Positions 49,732 to 59,462 of a stretch of DNA of 64,000 bases are shown here, in pieces; positions within the stretch are counted from its first letter, which is position 1; each line of letters opens with the position of its first letter. The notes under the pieces are model-generated. The model was not told the DNA's origin and did not search any database. It was given only the letters and a program-made list of their open reading frames with translations. Location: contig NZ_BATM01000037.1 of assembly GCF_000467185.1 (NCBI RefSeq), forward strand, positions 118,787 to 182,786. The letters run 5' to 3'. Made by a program: the position numbers and the translations under genes. This stretch comes from Vibrio ezurae NBRC 102218 (GTDB taxonomy: Bacteria; Pseudomonadota; Gammaproteobacteria; Enterobacterales; Vibrionaceae).

Positions 49732-49953
49732 TTATAACGGTTTCGAGTTATGACTTACTTTTATATCGATACTTTCATGTAGTTCAGAGTAAACAATCAC
49801 AGCGGTTCCTTGTTGAAGCTGTTGTTTGATTTGCTCTACTTTATCCGCAAGAGAGATTTCGACTTCTCCGTAATCGGTGCCTTCTCGTAGAATGTACTCT
49901 TTAATCAGGCTTTCTAAGGTTTCAGGGACAATCTCTTTCCACGGCACAATCAT
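49732..49953 (-). CDS. yheU: YheU family protein (UPF0270)
   Basis: A 73-residue acidic protein of the UPF0270 family (E. coli YheU 72), with the conserved N-terminus MIVPWKEIVPETLESLIKEY and EGTDYGE. Function is not established. It sits in the conserved order yheT-yheU-prkB, 20 bases after yheT. Confidence 0.9.
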   Translation of the reverse strand: MIVPWKEIVPETLESLIKEYILREGTDYGEVEISLADKVEQIKQQLQQGTAVIVYSELHESIDIKVSHNSKPL

Positions 49954-49973
49954 GATAGGTACTTATTATTAAG

Positions 49974-50954
49974 TTATTGTTGAGGCGTAAATTTATCATA
50001 AAAACTGGGCACCGCCATCTCTAGCCAGAAATGAGGTGAACGTATTGAGCCACCAATAAAGCCTACATGCCCTCCATTATTGACCAAGTGATAGTGGAGG
50101 TTACTGTTTAACTTAAAGGTTGGGATCACCTCATCGGTCATGAAAGGATCATCCTTAGCATGAATGATGTGGGTTGGAATTTGAATATCATTCAGTCTTG
50201 GCAGCCCTGAGCAACGAGTATAGTAATCTTTCGCATCGATGTAACCGTGCAGTGGGGCAGTAATGGCGTTATCAAATTGATGCAGCAGTTGCATGTTATT
50301 GATAGTCTCAATATCGATGCCGATGGCTTCTTTCAGTAACTCAATTTTTTGCAGTGAGTGCTTTTTTAGTGAGTTCAATAAATAGTTTTGATAGAGCTTA
50401 CTAAAACCTTGTTCAATGCGTTGCGAGCACACGGCTAAATCCAATGGCGCACAGATTACTGTCGCTTCATCCACTAAAGGTTGCTCGTTATAACGCGCCA
50501 GATAGTTCACCAACATATTGCCCCCAAGGGAGATACCTACGGCAACTTTAGGGTTGTTGGGAAAACGTTGATGGATTTGCTGGAGAAAAAAGCGTGCGTC
50601 TTCGGTTTCCCCTGAATGATAGGCTCGTGCTTGTTTGTTTGGTTTACCACTACAGCCTCTAAAATGCATCATCACTGATAGCCAGCCTTTTTTGGCAAAG
50701 GCATGCATCAGTCCGTGAGCGTAAGGGCTGTTAAAGCTTCCTTCTAGACCATGAAAGAGAATAAATAGGGGCTTATTCTGCGCCGATGGCGCTTGCCAGT
50801 GTTCACTCCATGCCAAATCAAGGAAATCGTCATCAGTGGTGATCAGCGTTTCCCAAACAGGAGTAAACAGAGGTTGCCTGCGAATAAACCTAGGCATGAG
50901 CGTTTGGATATGTGGGTTTTGAATGCTCCAGTGTGGAGAAAAGCGATTAATCAT
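49974..50954 (-). CDS. yheT: YheT family alpha/beta hydrolase
   Basis: This is an ABHD1/3-type hydrolase, a putative esterase with no proven substrate. I chose the ATG at 50954, which overlaps the upstream stop as ATGATTAA, giving 326 residues (E. coli 340). The nucleophile elbow GISLGGNML, an aspartate in HAKDDPFM and the histidine in NGGHVGFIGG form the triad. A longer frame to 50993 runs inside the upstream gene. Confidence 0.92.
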   Translation of the reverse strand: MINRFSPHWSIQNPHIQTLMPRFIRRQPLFTPVWETLITTDDDFLDLAWSEHWQAPSAQNKPLFILFHGLEGSFNSPYAHGLMHAFAKKGWLSVMMHFRGCSGKPNKQARAYHSGETEDARFFLQQIHQRFPNNPKVAVGISLGGNMLVNYLARYNEQPLVDEATVICAPLDLAVCSQRIEQGFSKLYQNYLLNSLKKHSLQKIELLKEAIGIDIETINNMQLLHQFDNAITAPLHGYIDAKDYYTRCSGLPRLNDIQIPTHIIHAKDDPFMTDEVIPTFKLNSNLHYHLVNNGGHVGFIGGSIRSPHFWLEMAVPSFYDKFTPQQ

Positions 50955-51411
50955 GAATTTGCTTATTAAATATCTCGGCGAGTTGCTGCGCACCTAGCTG
51001 GTGGCAATAGTCGTTGATTAAGTGGGGCTGAGTCACTGTTGTCAGTGGCAATTGATGAAGTAACGCGACAATATCGGCTTGTTGTTGGCGTTCGAGTTGC
51101 AATTCAAATTGTAGAGAGTCTCTGTATAAGGACTCAGGCAAATGCGCTTTGGATTTTCGTCTTAGTTCTCTAAAGTGCAGCAATAAAGGTTCGGTGCGGC
51201 CTAAGCTTTGTATCACTTTGGGCCACTGTGACTCAGTAAAAGAGAGATGCTGTTCATCTAGCCACTTCGCTGTAAGAAGCAGATTCACATTGCCGTGAAA
51301 ATGGTTTTGTAGGTGTAAGCACGCCTCTTTGATCTCTTGCACACAGTAGTAGCGCAAACTAAATTGCCACAAACTATCTAGGGTCAAAAGACGGTTCGGC
51401 GTGCTGTTCAT
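50947..51411 (-). CDS. TIGR02444 family protein
   Basis: A 154-residue protein with an N-terminal LDSLWQFSLRYYCVQEIKEACLHLQN-like helix pair and a WP-containing middle (SFTESQWPKVIQSL), typical of the TIGR02444/DUF2390 family. Its function is unknown. It lies 6 bases after yheS and overlaps yheT by 8 bases, so the three are translationally linked. Confidence 0.82.
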   Translation of the reverse strand: MNSTPNRLLTLDSLWQFSLRYYCVQEIKEACLHLQNHFHGNVNLLLTAKWLDEQHLSFTESQWPKVIQSLGRTEPLLLHFRELRRKSKAHLPESLYRDSLQFELQLERQQQADIVALLHQLPLTTVTQPHLINDYCHQLGAQQLAEIFNKQIHD

Positions 51412-51417
51412 CCGTTG

Positions 51418-53337
51418 TTATTCGTTATCCAGCTCTTGTTGCATTTCTTCTAGAGTTTCTTGATCTGTCATCCATTCCATTTCCACTTCCTCAAGTTCCG
51501 ATTTCGCACTGGCTTGCTGGCTGAGCACTTGAGTAAGTTTAGCTTTGTTTTCCGCCTGATACAGGTCGGTATCGCTAAGTTGCTCTTCGCATTGCTCTAA
51601 CACCTTGTTGAGCTTATCCATTTTCTTTTCTAAAGCGGTGATATTTTTGCGAATGGGCGCGGTGAGTTTACGAAACTCGGCTTCTTTGCGTTTTTGATCT
51701 TTTTTTGCCGCCGCTGAATGCACGGAAGATTTAGGCTCATCACTTGATTGCGCTTTTTTGATCTCTTTTTGTTGGTCGGTTAGCCACTTGTAGTAGTCGG
51801 TTAAATCACCATCAAAAGGTTCAACTTGTTTGTCGTGAACGAGGTAAAGATCATCGGTGGTCGCGCGCAGTAGATACCTATCGTGACTGACGATAACCAT
51901 GGCACCTTCAAAGGTTTGTAGAGCCATAGTCAAAGCTTGGCGCATGTCTAAATCAAGGTGGTTGGTTGGCTCATCCAGTAGTAGCAAGTTCGGTTTTTGC
52001 CACACCAGTAACGCCAGCACCAAACGGGCTTTTTCACCGCCAGAGAAAGGGGCAACTTTATCAAGCGCTTTATCACCTTGGAAACCAAAGCTACCTAAGT
52101 AGTCACGCAACTGCTGCTCAGTATGTTTGGGCGCAATTTGCATTAGATGCTGTAGCGGAGTTTCATCAGGATGCAGCGTTTCTAACTGATGCTGAGCAAA
52201 GTAACCAATTTTCACCCCTTGCGAGTAGGTAAAGTCACCGCTCTTAGAAGCCAGTTCGCCGGACAGCAATTTGATTAGCGTTGATTTACCCGCACCGTTA
52301 CGACCAAGTAGGCCAATGCGACTACCTGGGACTAAGTTTAAGCGAATCTTTTCTAAGATCAGCGTGTCGTCATAACCCGCTGATACGTGATCCATCATGA
52401 CGATTGGATTTGGTAGCGCCGCAGGTTCTCGAAATTGGAAGCTAAATGGATTATCAAATTGCGCAGGCAACACTTGCTCCATTTTCTCCAAGGCTTTAAT
52501 ACGGCTTTGTGCTTGACGCGCTTTTGAGGCTTTATAACGGAAACGGTCAATATAGCTTTGCATGTGAGCAACTTGCTTTTGTTGCTTTTGATACATGGCT
52601 TGTTGCAACACCAGCTTTTGCGCACGCTGACTTTCAAATGATGAGTAATTACCTGTGTACTCATTCAATTGTTCGTTTTCAACATGGATGATACGACCCA
52701 CGACAGGATCGAGAAAATCCCTATCATGGGAAATGAGCACTAGAGTGCCTCGATAATTTTGCAGCCAACGTTCTAGCCACATTACCGCGTCTAAATCCAA
52801 GTGGTTGGTTGGTTCATCAAGTAGCAATAGATCAGAGCGGCACAGCAGTGCTTGGGCAAGGTTTAAGCGCATGCGCCAACCACCCGAAAACTGGGTGAGG
52901 TTCCATTGCATTTGCGCTTGAGAAAAACCTAAACCATCCAATAATTCAGCGGCGCGAGCACGAATTGAATAACCACCAATGGTTTCAATTTTGCCATGCA
53001 GTTCAGCGACCTTGTTGCCGTCGTCAGCCTGCTCAGCTTTGGCTAAATCAGCTTCAAGTTGACGGTATTCTCTATCGCCATCAATGACATATTCGATTGA
53101 AGTACGCTCTAAAGCAGGGGTTTCTTGGGCAACCCAAGCCAGTTCCCAGTGTTTGGGCTGTTTAAAGTCGCCGGCATCAATGCTCAATTCACCTTTCATT
53201 AAAGCGAATAAGGTGGATTTACCACATCCATTCTTGCCAACAAGGCCCACCTTGTCTCCCGGATGAATAGTGGCAGAAGCATCTTGCAAAAGTGCTTTAC
53301 CGCCGCGCAATAATTGAATGTCTGAAATCGTAATCAT
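51418..53337 (-). CDS. yheS: ABC-F family ATPase YheS
   Basis: ABC-F proteins have two fused ATPase domains and no membrane part; they act on ribosomes. The ATG at 53337 gives 639 residues (E. coli 637). Domain 1 has Walker A GKNGCGKST and signature FSGGWRMRLNLAQ; domain 2 has GRNGAGKST and FSGGEKARLVLALL, each followed by LLLDEPTNHLDLD. The linker between domains and a Lys/Glu-rich coiled C-terminus (about 550-639) are present. The frame open to 53412 adds 25 residues unlike the family. It diverges from kefG. Confidence 0.95.
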   Translation of the reverse strand: MITISDIQLLRGGKALLQDASATIHPGDKVGLVGKNGCGKSTLFALMKGELSIDAGDFKQPKHWELAWVAQETPALERTSIEYVIDGDREYRQLEADLAKAEQADDGNKVAELHGKIETIGGYSIRARAAELLDGLGFSQAQMQWNLTQFSGGWRMRLNLAQALLCRSDLLLLDEPTNHLDLDAVMWLERWLQNYRGTLVLISHDRDFLDPVVGRIIHVENEQLNEYTGNYSSFESQRAQKLVLQQAMYQKQQKQVAHMQSYIDRFRYKASKARQAQSRIKALEKMEQVLPAQFDNPFSFQFREPAALPNPIVMMDHVSAGYDDTLILEKIRLNLVPGSRIGLLGRNGAGKSTLIKLLSGELASKSGDFTYSQGVKIGYFAQHQLETLHPDETPLQHLMQIAPKHTEQQLRDYLGSFGFQGDKALDKVAPFSGGEKARLVLALLVWQKPNLLLLDEPTNHLDLDMRQALTMALQTFEGAMVIVSHDRYLLRATTDDLYLVHDKQVEPFDGDLTDYYKWLTDQQKEIKKAQSSDEPKSSVHSAAAKKDQKRKEAEFRKLTAPIRKNITALEKKMDKLNKVLEQCEEQLSDTDLYQAENKAKLTQVLSQQASAKSELEEVEMEWMTDQETLEEMQQELDNE

Positions 53338-53455
53338 GAAAATGCTAAGCGTTAATCGAATATGTTGCTCGCATATTAGGGGGAATAGGGGTAAAAGTCG
53401 ATCCCTTGACATGATAGGATGAGGGCAATGTAACAGTTAAGGAAAGTGTCAAGGA

Positions 53456-54052
53456 ATGACAAAGCTGTCTGCTTACCCCTCAAGTGTCCCTCGAGTGTTG
53501 GTCATATACGCTCACCCTGAACCGGATAGCTCGGTGGCTAATCGGTGCATGATTGATCAAATCAAAGAATTGCCCAATGTCACTGTTCACGATTTATACG
53601 CTGAATATCCAGACTTTTTTATTGATATCGCATTAGAACAGCAACGCCTGCTACAGCACGATGTCATCGTGTTTCAACACCCTATGTTTTTGTATTCGTG
53701 CCCAGCCTTGCTCAAAGAGTGGATGGATCGCGTGTTGGATAAAGGATTTGCTTTTGGCTCTCACTGTGCGCTGCAAGGAAAGCATTGGCGCAGTGTGATT
53801 ACGACCGGAGGGCAAAAGTCAGCCTTCTCTCCCCAAGGCTATAATAAATACCCTCTAGAGCAGATATTACAACCGTTTGAGTTGACCGCTTTACTGTGTC
53901 AGATGCATTGGATTGAACCTATGGTTTTATATTGGTCACGTACGATTCCTGATGCAGAGTGTGCGCAACATGCTTTGCAATATCGACAATGGTTGGCGAA
54001 TCCTCTGGCTGAGCAAGCAGATGTGGAAGGGGGCAGTAATGGCGCTAAATAA
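53456..54052 (+). CDS. kefG: glutathione-regulated potassium-efflux ancillary protein KefG
   Basis: KefG is a flavodoxin-like quinone reductase subunit needed for full KefB activity. The 198-residue product carries VLVIYAHPEPDSSVANR (flavin-binding start), FQHPMFLYSCPALLKEWMDRV and TTGGQKSAF. An AAGGAA 11 bases upstream is the likely ribosome site. Its last 14 bases overlap kefB. Confidence 0.93.
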   Translation: MTKLSAYPSSVPRVLVIYAHPEPDSSVANRCMIDQIKELPNVTVHDLYAEYPDFFIDIALEQQRLLQHDVIVFQHPMFLYSCPALLKEWMDRVLDKGFAFGSHCALQGKHWRSVITTGGQKSAFSPQGYNKYPLEQILQPFELTALLCQMHWIEPMVLYWSRTIPDAECAQHALQYRQWLANPLAEQADVEGGSNGAK

Positions 54053-55850
54053 TGAACTCATAGAAAGCAGTGTGTTGTTTTTAGGTGCCGCTGTTATCGC
54101 TGTGCCTTTGGCGCAACGATTGGGGCTTGGCTCAGTATTAGGTTATCTGCTGGCGGGAGTGGTGATTGGCCCGTGGGGACTGTCTTTAATTAATGACGTC
54201 GATGCCATTTTGCACTTCTCAGAGCTTGGGGTGGTGCTGCTGCTGTTTTTAATTGGCTTGGAGCTGAATCCTAAAAAACTGTGGGCAATGCGCATCCCTA
54301 TTTTAGGGTTAGGCGGAGCTCAAGTGCTTATATCGACACTGTTTATCTCTATGGTGGCATTCCTATTGGGTCAATCATGGATGAGCAGTATTGCCATTGG
54401 TATGGGCTTAGCATTGTCATCAACCGCTATTGCATTGCGAGTGATTGATGAGCAAGGGTTGGCGGGAAGTGAAACCGGCCAGTCAGGGTTTGCCGTATTA
54501 CTGTTCCAAGATATTGCGGTGATTCCTATGTTAGCTTTGCTGCCTTTATTAGCAGGAGGGGTAGCTGGTAATTGGGCTGATGTAGGGATGACATTATTAG
54601 CTGTGGTTGCCTTATTAGTTGCCGGCCACTTCTTACTCAGACCCTTATTTCGATTCGTACTCTCTACTGGAACGCGTGAGTTATTTACCGCTGCTGCACT
54701 GCTGGTGGTCTTTGGCATTGCGGTAACCATGCAACATCTTGGTTTATCAATGGCGTTAGGTACATTTTTAGCAGGAGTGTTGTTGGCTGAAAGTGAATAC
54801 CGACATGAGCTAGAAATCACCATTGAGCCTTTTAAAGGTTTATTGCTAGGGCTGTTTTTTATCTCGGTGGGGATGTCGGTCAATCTAGGCTTATTATTTG
54901 AAAATCCAGCCTTGATTCTGGCGACTGTGGTTGGGTTAGTCACCGCCAAAGGGCTAATTTTATATGTGCTGGCGCGTCTATTTGGCATCAAGTCTAAATC
55001 GCGCAGTCGAATGGCGGCAATTTTAAGTCAAGGTGGTGAGTTTGCTTTTGTTATCTTTACTGCGTCCCTAGCGCTGGGTTTGTTATCTAATTCTGTGGCT
55101 AGCTTTTTGTTGGTGGTGGTCAGCCTGTCGATGGTGACCACGCCGCTAATACTAAAAGTACAGTCGTGGATTTACTCTCGCAGTATCAATAGCAGTGATG
55201 AAGCGGAATCTCATGAGCAGGTACGCGATCGAGAGCCACGCGTTATCGTGGCGGGCTTTGGTCGTTTTGGACAAGTGATTGGCCGTTTGATGTACGCCAA
55301 CAAAGTAAAACTGACCATCCTAGAAAGCGACCCAAGCCAGATAAAACTGTTACGTAAATTTGGCTATAAAGTCTATTTTGGGGATGTGACTAATATTGAT
55401 TTGTTGCGTTCAGCGGGCGCTGAAAATGCAGAAGCGATAGTGCTGTGTACTGATGCCCCTGATGAGATCATTCGCACTGTTGAATTGTGCCAGCAACACT
55501 TCCCCAACTTAAAAGTTTTTGCTCGAGCGCGCAGTCGCGTAGAAGCCTATCAATTACTCAATCACGGCGTGCCAGGTTATTCACGAGAGACCTTTTTGGG
55601 CGCACTAGATTTAGGGCGACAATTGTTGGTCGCGTTAGGCATGCACCCTCATCAAGCGACTCGCGCCGCTAAGCATTTTAATAAATTAGATAACACTATG
55701 CTGAAAGAGTTGTTGCCTCAGCATAGTGATGAAAGTGACTTAGCACTGCGAGCCAAAGAAGCGCGTAAAGAGCTAGAAGAGATCTTCGGTCGAGAAATAG
55801 AAAACGAACGTCAGTCGAGTAATTACTGGAATAGAAATGATGAAAACTAG
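54039..55850 (+). CDS. kefB: glutathione-regulated potassium/proton antiporter KefB
   Basis: KefB is an inner-membrane K+/H+ antiporter opened by glutathione adducts to protect against electrophiles. The ATG at 54039 gives 603 residues (E. coli 601). About a dozen membrane segments (GYLLAGVVIGPWGL, LFLIGLELNPKKLW, GQSGFAVLLFQD) are followed by a C-terminal RCK/TrkA-N domain (RVIVAGFGRFGQVIGRL near 400) that binds nucleotide and glutathione. It overlaps kefG by 14 bases and yheV by 14. Confidence 0.95.
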   Translation: MALNNELIESSVLFLGAAVIAVPLAQRLGLGSVLGYLLAGVVIGPWGLSLINDVDAILHFSELGVVLLLFLIGLELNPKKLWAMRIPILGLGGAQVLISTLFISMVAFLLGQSWMSSIAIGMGLALSSTAIALRVIDEQGLAGSETGQSGFAVLLFQDIAVIPMLALLPLLAGGVAGNWADVGMTLLAVVALLVAGHFLLRPLFRFVLSTGTRELFTAAALLVVFGIAVTMQHLGLSMALGTFLAGVLLAESEYRHELEITIEPFKGLLLGLFFISVGMSVNLGLLFENPALILATVVGLVTAKGLILYVLARLFGIKSKSRSRMAAILSQGGEFAFVIFTASLALGLLSNSVASFLLVVVSLSMVTTPLILKVQSWIYSRSINSSDEAESHEQVRDREPRVIVAGFGRFGQVIGRLMYANKVKLTILESDPSQIKLLRKFGYKVYFGDVTNIDLLRSAGAENAEAIVLCTDAPDEIIRTVELCQQHFPNLKVFARARSRVEAYQLLNHGVPGYSRETFLGALDLGRQLLVALGMHPHQATRAAKHFNKLDNTMLKELLPQHSDESDLALRAKEARKELEEIFGREIENERQSSNYWNRNDEN

Positions 55851-56037
55851 AAAGCGATTTATTGCTGGCGCCGAATGCCCAGAATGTCATGATATGGATA
55901 GCTTACGCTGGTGGGAAGTGAATAACATCGAATGGGTAGAATGTGTGAGTTGTGATTATAAACAGCCTCGCTTGCCGGCAGAAAAGCAACAAAAAGCAAA
56001 AGATCAGGATATGATTGGGATCTTTAAACCAGAATAG
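55837..56037 (+). CDS. yheV: YheV family zinc-ribbon-like protein
   Basis: A 66-residue protein with two CxxC pairs (CPECHD and CVSCDY), indicating a zinc ribbon; E. coli YheV has the same RKRFIAGAxCPxC start and ends IGIFxPD. Function is unknown. It overlaps the end of kefB, in the usual kefG-kefB-yheV order. An ATG at 55840 is an equally good start. Confidence 0.9.
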   Translation: MMKTRKRFIAGAECPECHDMDSLRWWEVNNIEWVECVSCDYKQPRLPAEKQQKAKDQDMIGIFKPE

Positions 56038-56123
56038 AATTAAGCGCTAGCCATGGCAAAGGTTAGTCTGTATTATTGCGCCTCTTTTTTGAACAGTTGA
56101 ATAACCAACTTTTTGGAGTGACT

Positions 56124-56672
56124 ATGAAAATCGACAATAACTCAGTAGTAAGTCTTGCATATCAAGTTAAGCTTGAAGAAGGCGTAGTTGTTGATCAAGC
56201 CGGTGTAGATGCACCATTGGATTATCTACACGGACACAACAACCTAGTAGTTGGTTTAGAAAAAGCACTTTCTGGCCGCGCAGTTGGCGATAAATTCAGC
56301 GTGACTGTAAGCCCTGAAGAAGCATACGGTGAGCATAGCGACGCTATGGTACAACGTGTTCCTGCCAATGTATTTCAAGGTGTAGATGAGATAGAAGTTG
56401 GCATGCGCTTTATGGCGGATACAGACCAAGGCCAAATTCCTGTAGAAATTACAGAAGTTGACGGTGACGAAGTTGTTGTTGATGGTAACCATATGCTAGC
56501 AGGTCAAACTCTAACGTTTGACGTAGAAGTAGTGGCTATTCGTGAAGCAACAGAAGAAGAAATCGCCCACGGTCATATCCATAGAGAAGGTGCTCATGGC
56601 CGTGACGATCATAAATGCTGTGGCGGCAAAGGTGATTGTGGTAAAGGCGACGACTGCTGCTCTAACCACTAA
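56124..56672 (+). CDS. slyD: FKBP-type peptidyl-prolyl isomerase SlyD
   Basis: SlyD is a cytoplasmic prolyl isomerase and chaperone that also donates nickel to hydrogenase. The ATG at 56124 (TTTGGAGTG upstream) gives 182 residues. The FKBP domain holds an IF (insert-in-flap) loop, and a metal-binding tail follows: HGHIHREGAHGRDDHK, then CCGGKGDCGKGDDCCSNH. Five cysteines and several histidines are thus available. It is convergent with slyX. Confidence 0.94.
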   Translation: MKIDNNSVVSLAYQVKLEEGVVVDQAGVDAPLDYLHGHNNLVVGLEKALSGRAVGDKFSVTVSPEEAYGEHSDAMVQRVPANVFQGVDEIEVGMRFMADTDQGQIPVEITEVDGDEVVVDGNHMLAGQTLTFDVEVVAIREATEEEIAHGHIHREGAHGRDDHKCCGGKGDCGKGDDCCSNH

Positions 56673-56700
56673 GCATTCAATCACTTAAACGTTATTTAGA

Positions 56701-56727
56701 AAACCTCCTTAATAGGAGGTTTTTTTG
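56701..56727. terminator. terminator between slyD and slyX
   Basis: A 9-bp stem (AAACCTCCT / AGGAGGTTT, TAAT loop) followed by a T run; A residues on the other side allow use by slyX too. Confidence 0.88.
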
Positions 56728-56781
56728 TTTTAAAGGCGATAACTCGTTGTGCGAAATATAACGCTGCGCACAAACGTTGAA

Positions 56782-57024
56782 TTAATAGTGAGGAGGCGGC
56801 GTTTCTTCTGAAGGGTCAGCAAGATTTGAAGTGTCCATATTCTTCACTTTACCGACGACGTATTTCATCTGAGTTTGCATTCTTGAGATCAACAATTGTT
56901 GCTGACTTAGAGCGTCATTCAGTTCATCGATGGTTTGTTCTTGAAACGCAGCTTTGCACTCAAGATCGTCTATTTTTTGATTGAGTTGCTGGATGAGCGT
57001 AGAAACCTCTGTCGCATTTGACAT
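56782..57024 (-). CDS. slyX: SlyX protein
   Basis: SlyX is a small coiled-coil protein of unknown function, found beside slyD in many gammaproteobacteria. The 80-residue protein has a heptad-like ELNDALSQQQLLISRMQTQMKY region and ends in a Pro-rich PSEETPPPHY, as in E. coli (72 residues). It diverges from fkpA across 375 bases. Confidence 0.9.
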   Translation of the reverse strand: MSNATEVSTLIQQLNQKIDDLECKAAFQEQTIDELNDALSQQQLLISRMQTQMKYVVGKVKNMDTSNLADPSEETPPPHY

Positions 57025-57399
57025 TACAGTGTGCCTTTAAAATCGAAAACGATGTGCAGTTTACCTTAGATTATCTAACCCTTCATCTCTATATCCACTA
57101 CAGTAGTAGAATAGCCGATGAGAAAGGATGACGAGAGAGGGCATACATTGCCTGAGTCTTTTACAAAGATCTGCCTATGGGGGCAAATTAACGCATTTGC
57201 TAGGGAACTAATATAGAGATTAAGGTCTAACCCCGTATCTTGCACATTTTTACTTAGAAATGACAATTAATGGTTATGTAAACGTAATTATAATTCGCAC
57301 ACTGACCTGTAATTTGTTAATTTCAATAGAATCTTAACGGAAACAATTTGCACCTATGAGTGCTTATAGCAATGGCTACGCCATGATTTGGAGAATTAA
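57025..57399. other. slyX / fkpA divergent intergenic region
   Basis: These 375 bases hold a sigma-E promoter for fkpA (57204-57230), a second possible -10 box TATAAT at 57289-57294 with a weak TTAATG partner, and an approximately 160-base untranslated leader. A 63-codon minus-strand frame (57075-57266) has no ribosome site or recognisable family and is not called. Confidence 0.6.
57204..57230 (+). promoter_or_regulatory. sigma-E (RpoE) promoter of fkpA
   Basis: GGAACT, a 15-base spacer and GTCTAA match the sigma-E consensus (GGAACTT-N15-GTCTAA) apart from one -35 base. In E. coli fkpA is a known RpoE target, so the match has independent biological support. Confidence 0.82.
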
Positions 57400-58194
57400 A
57401 TGAAATCAATGCTAAAACTTTCTCTGCTTGCAGCAACAGTTGCCCTAGCAGTTGGTTGTCAAAAAGAAGAAGCACCAAAGACAGACGCAGCCGCTCCGGC
57501 AGCAACTGAAGCAGCGGCTTCAGCAGACGCAATGCAATTTAAGTCTGATGATGATAAAGCAGCATACGCAATCGGTGTTTCGTTCGCGACTTACCTAAAA
57601 GCAAGCGTAGAAAAACCAAAAGAGATTGGTATTGAACTAAGCGATGAAATGGTACTTAAAGGTATTACAGACTCATTTGCTGGGAATGCTGGTCTTAAAG
57701 AAGACGAGATTCGTCAGGTTCTTGAAGGGCTAGATGCTCGTGTAAGCAAGAAAATGGCTGAGAAAGCGGCTGAGAAATCAGCAGCAGCATTGAAAGCTGG
57801 CGAAGATTTCCGTACTGAGTTTGCTAAGCAAGATGGCGTATCAAAAACGGATTCTGGCATCCTTTACCAAGTTGAAAAACAAGGTGACGGCGCGACTCCT
57901 AAAGCAACTGACGTAGTTAAAGTTCACTACACAGGTACTTTAACTGACGGTACTAAGTTCGATAGCTCTATCGACCGTGGCGAACCAGCAACATTCCCAC
58001 TTAACCGTGTGATTCCTGGTTGGACTGAAGGTCTGCAACTTATGAAAGTGGGTTCTAAATACAAATTTGTTATCCCACCAGAGCTAGCATATGGCGACCA
58101 AGAGTCTCCTGCTATCCCTGCTAACTCAACGCTAGTATTTGAAGTTGAGCTACTGGGTATTGAAGCACCAGCTGCACAGCCTGCTACAAAGTAA
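57400..58194 (+). CDS. fkpA: FKBP-type peptidyl-prolyl isomerase FkpA (probable lipoprotein)
   Basis: FkpA is an envelope prolyl isomerase and chaperone. The 264-residue product starts with a signal peptide ending in LAVGC, a lipobox, so unlike the soluble E. coli periplasmic form (270 residues) it is probably anchored as a lipoprotein. After an Ala-rich linker come the helical dimerisation domain (about 45-140) and the FKBP domain ([44 protein letters not shown]). It has a sigma-E promoter and its own terminator. Confidence 0.94.
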   Translation: MKSMLKLSLLAATVALAVGCQKEEAPKTDAAAPAATEAAASADAMQFKSDDDKAAYAIGVSFATYLKASVEKPKEIGIELSDEMVLKGITDSFAGNAGLKEDEIRQVLEGLDARVSKKMAEKAAEKSAAALKAGEDFRTEFAKQDGVSKTDSGILYQVEKQGDGATPKATDVVKVHYTGTLTDGTKFDSSIDRGEPATFPLNRVIPGWTEGLQLMKVGSKYKFVIPPELAYGDQESPAIPANSTLVFEVELLGIEAPAAQPATK

Positions 58195-58211
58195 TAGCAA
58201 ATAGGCTTTAT

Positions 58212-58237
58212 AAAACCGAGGCTTGCCTCGGTTTTTT
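58212..58237 (+). terminator. fkpA terminator
   Basis: A 10-bp stem (AAAACCGAGG / CCTCGGTTTT, CTTG loop) followed by a T run, 17 bases after the stop. Confidence 0.93.
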
Positions 58238-58354
58238 GCATTTTGTTTATGATTTAGATCAGAATATTAATGTGTTCATTCAGCTTACCCTCTCTTTTTT
58301 CAAATAATCTGATAAACTTTAACTTATTATTTGAAATGTTAACTGGATAGACAC

Positions 58355-59068
58355 GTGAACACTGAAATTATTGATGCTGAATCGCTATTAGAGTTGGATT
58401 CTGTAGATATCAAGCCTTTTACAGAGCACGACAAAATCATCCTGCGCTCCTATGAAGCTGTAGTTGATGGTATTGCCAGTTTGATAGGACAGTTTTGTGA
58501 AATCGTTCTTCATTCATTAGAAGATCTCAATACCTCAGCCATACGCATCGCTAATGGCGAAAATACCGGCCGCCAAGTTGGCTCACCAATCACTGTTCTT
58601 GCCCTTAAAATGCTAAAAGACATTGAAGGTTCAGAAAGAAACTTCTCACGTTCGTACTTTACTCGTGCCAAAGGTGGCGTATTGATGAAGTCGATCACCG
58701 TTGCCATTCGCAATGGAGATAATCGTGTGATTGGGTTGCTGTGTATTAATGTAAATTTAGACGCACCTTTTTCACAAGTGCTTACCTCATTCATGCCAAC
58801 TGAAGAAGCTCAGGCAGCTGCATCATCAGTCAACTTTGCCAGTGATGTTGAAGAACTAGTGGATCAAACGGTTGAGCGCACTATCGATGAAGTAAACGCG
58901 GATAAATTGGTTTCAAATAATACTAAAAACCGTCAAATCGTAATGGAATTGTACGATAAAGGTATTTTTGACATTAAAGACGCCATCAGTAGTGTGGCGG
59001 ATCGTTTAAATATCTCAAAACATACCGTGTATTTGTACATCCGTCAGCGTAAGACTGAGGACGAATGA
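58355..59068 (+). CDS. yheO: YheO-type PAS/helix-turn-helix regulator
   Basis: A putative DNA-binding protein with an N-terminal YheO-like PAS domain (about 20-130; [21 protein letters not shown]) and a C-terminal HTH (about 185-235; [28 protein letters not shown]). Length 237 against 240 in E. coli. It starts with GTG at 58355. Its position just upstream of tusDCB is conserved, which suggests a link with sulfur relay or translation, but its ligand is unknown. Confidence 0.9.
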   Translation: MNTEIIDAESLLELDSVDIKPFTEHDKIILRSYEAVVDGIASLIGQFCEIVLHSLEDLNTSAIRIANGENTGRQVGSPITVLALKMLKDIEGSERNFSRSYFTRAKGGVLMKSITVAIRNGDNRVIGLLCINVNLDAPFSQVLTSFMPTEEAQAAASSVNFASDVEELVDQTVERTIDEVNADKLVSNNTKNRQIVMELYDKGIFDIKDAISSVADRLNISKHTVYLYIRQRKTEDE

Positions 59069-59069
59069 T

Positions 59070-59462
59070 TTGAGCCTAACGTACACCTTAGTGGTGAATG
59101 GAGAGGTATATGGTGAGCAATCAAGTTTGAATGCTTATCAATTTGCCAGTGCCCTCATTGAAAAAGGGCATCGTTTAGTGAATGTCTTTTTTTATCAGCA
59201 GGGCGTAACTAATGGCAATGGTCTAACAGTACCGGCCAATGATGAATTCGATTTGGTTTCTGCATGGCAACAATTAGCGGCTGAGCATGGCGTATTGTTA
59301 CAAACTTGCGTAGCGGCAGCTTTGCGCCGAGGTGTGGTTGGGCAACAAGAAGCCGAACAACATCAGTTGCCACAGTCCAATCTGGCAGATGGTTTTGAAC
59401 AGTCTGGGCTGGGTAGCTTAGCAGAATCACTATTGAGTCAAGATAGGGTAGTGCAGTTTTGA
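59070..59462 (+). CDS. tusD: sulfurtransferase TusD
   Basis: TusD takes sulfur from TusA and passes it to TusE for 2-thiouridine in tRNA. The 130-residue protein (E. coli 128) has the persulfide cysteine in [14 protein letters not shown] (Cys80). It begins with TTG at 59070, one base beyond the yheO stop, with GAGG 9 bases upstream; no ATG fits this N-terminus. It overlaps tusC by 4 bases. Confidence 0.93.
   Translation: MSLTYTLVVNGEVYGEQSSLNAYQFASALIEKGHRLVNVFFYQQGVTNGNGLTVPANDEFDLVSAWQQLAAEHGVLLQTCVAAALRRGVVGQQEAEQHQLPQSNLADGFEQSGLGSLAESLLSQDRVVQF

Noticed and set aside
54371..54991. 206-codon minus-strand frame opposite kefB
   Set aside because: Antisense shadow of the membrane-coding kefB frame; no start signals.
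57075..57266. 63-codon minus-strand frame in the slyX/fkpA gap
   Set aside because: No ribosome site, no recognisable family, and it spans the sigma-E promoter of fkpA.
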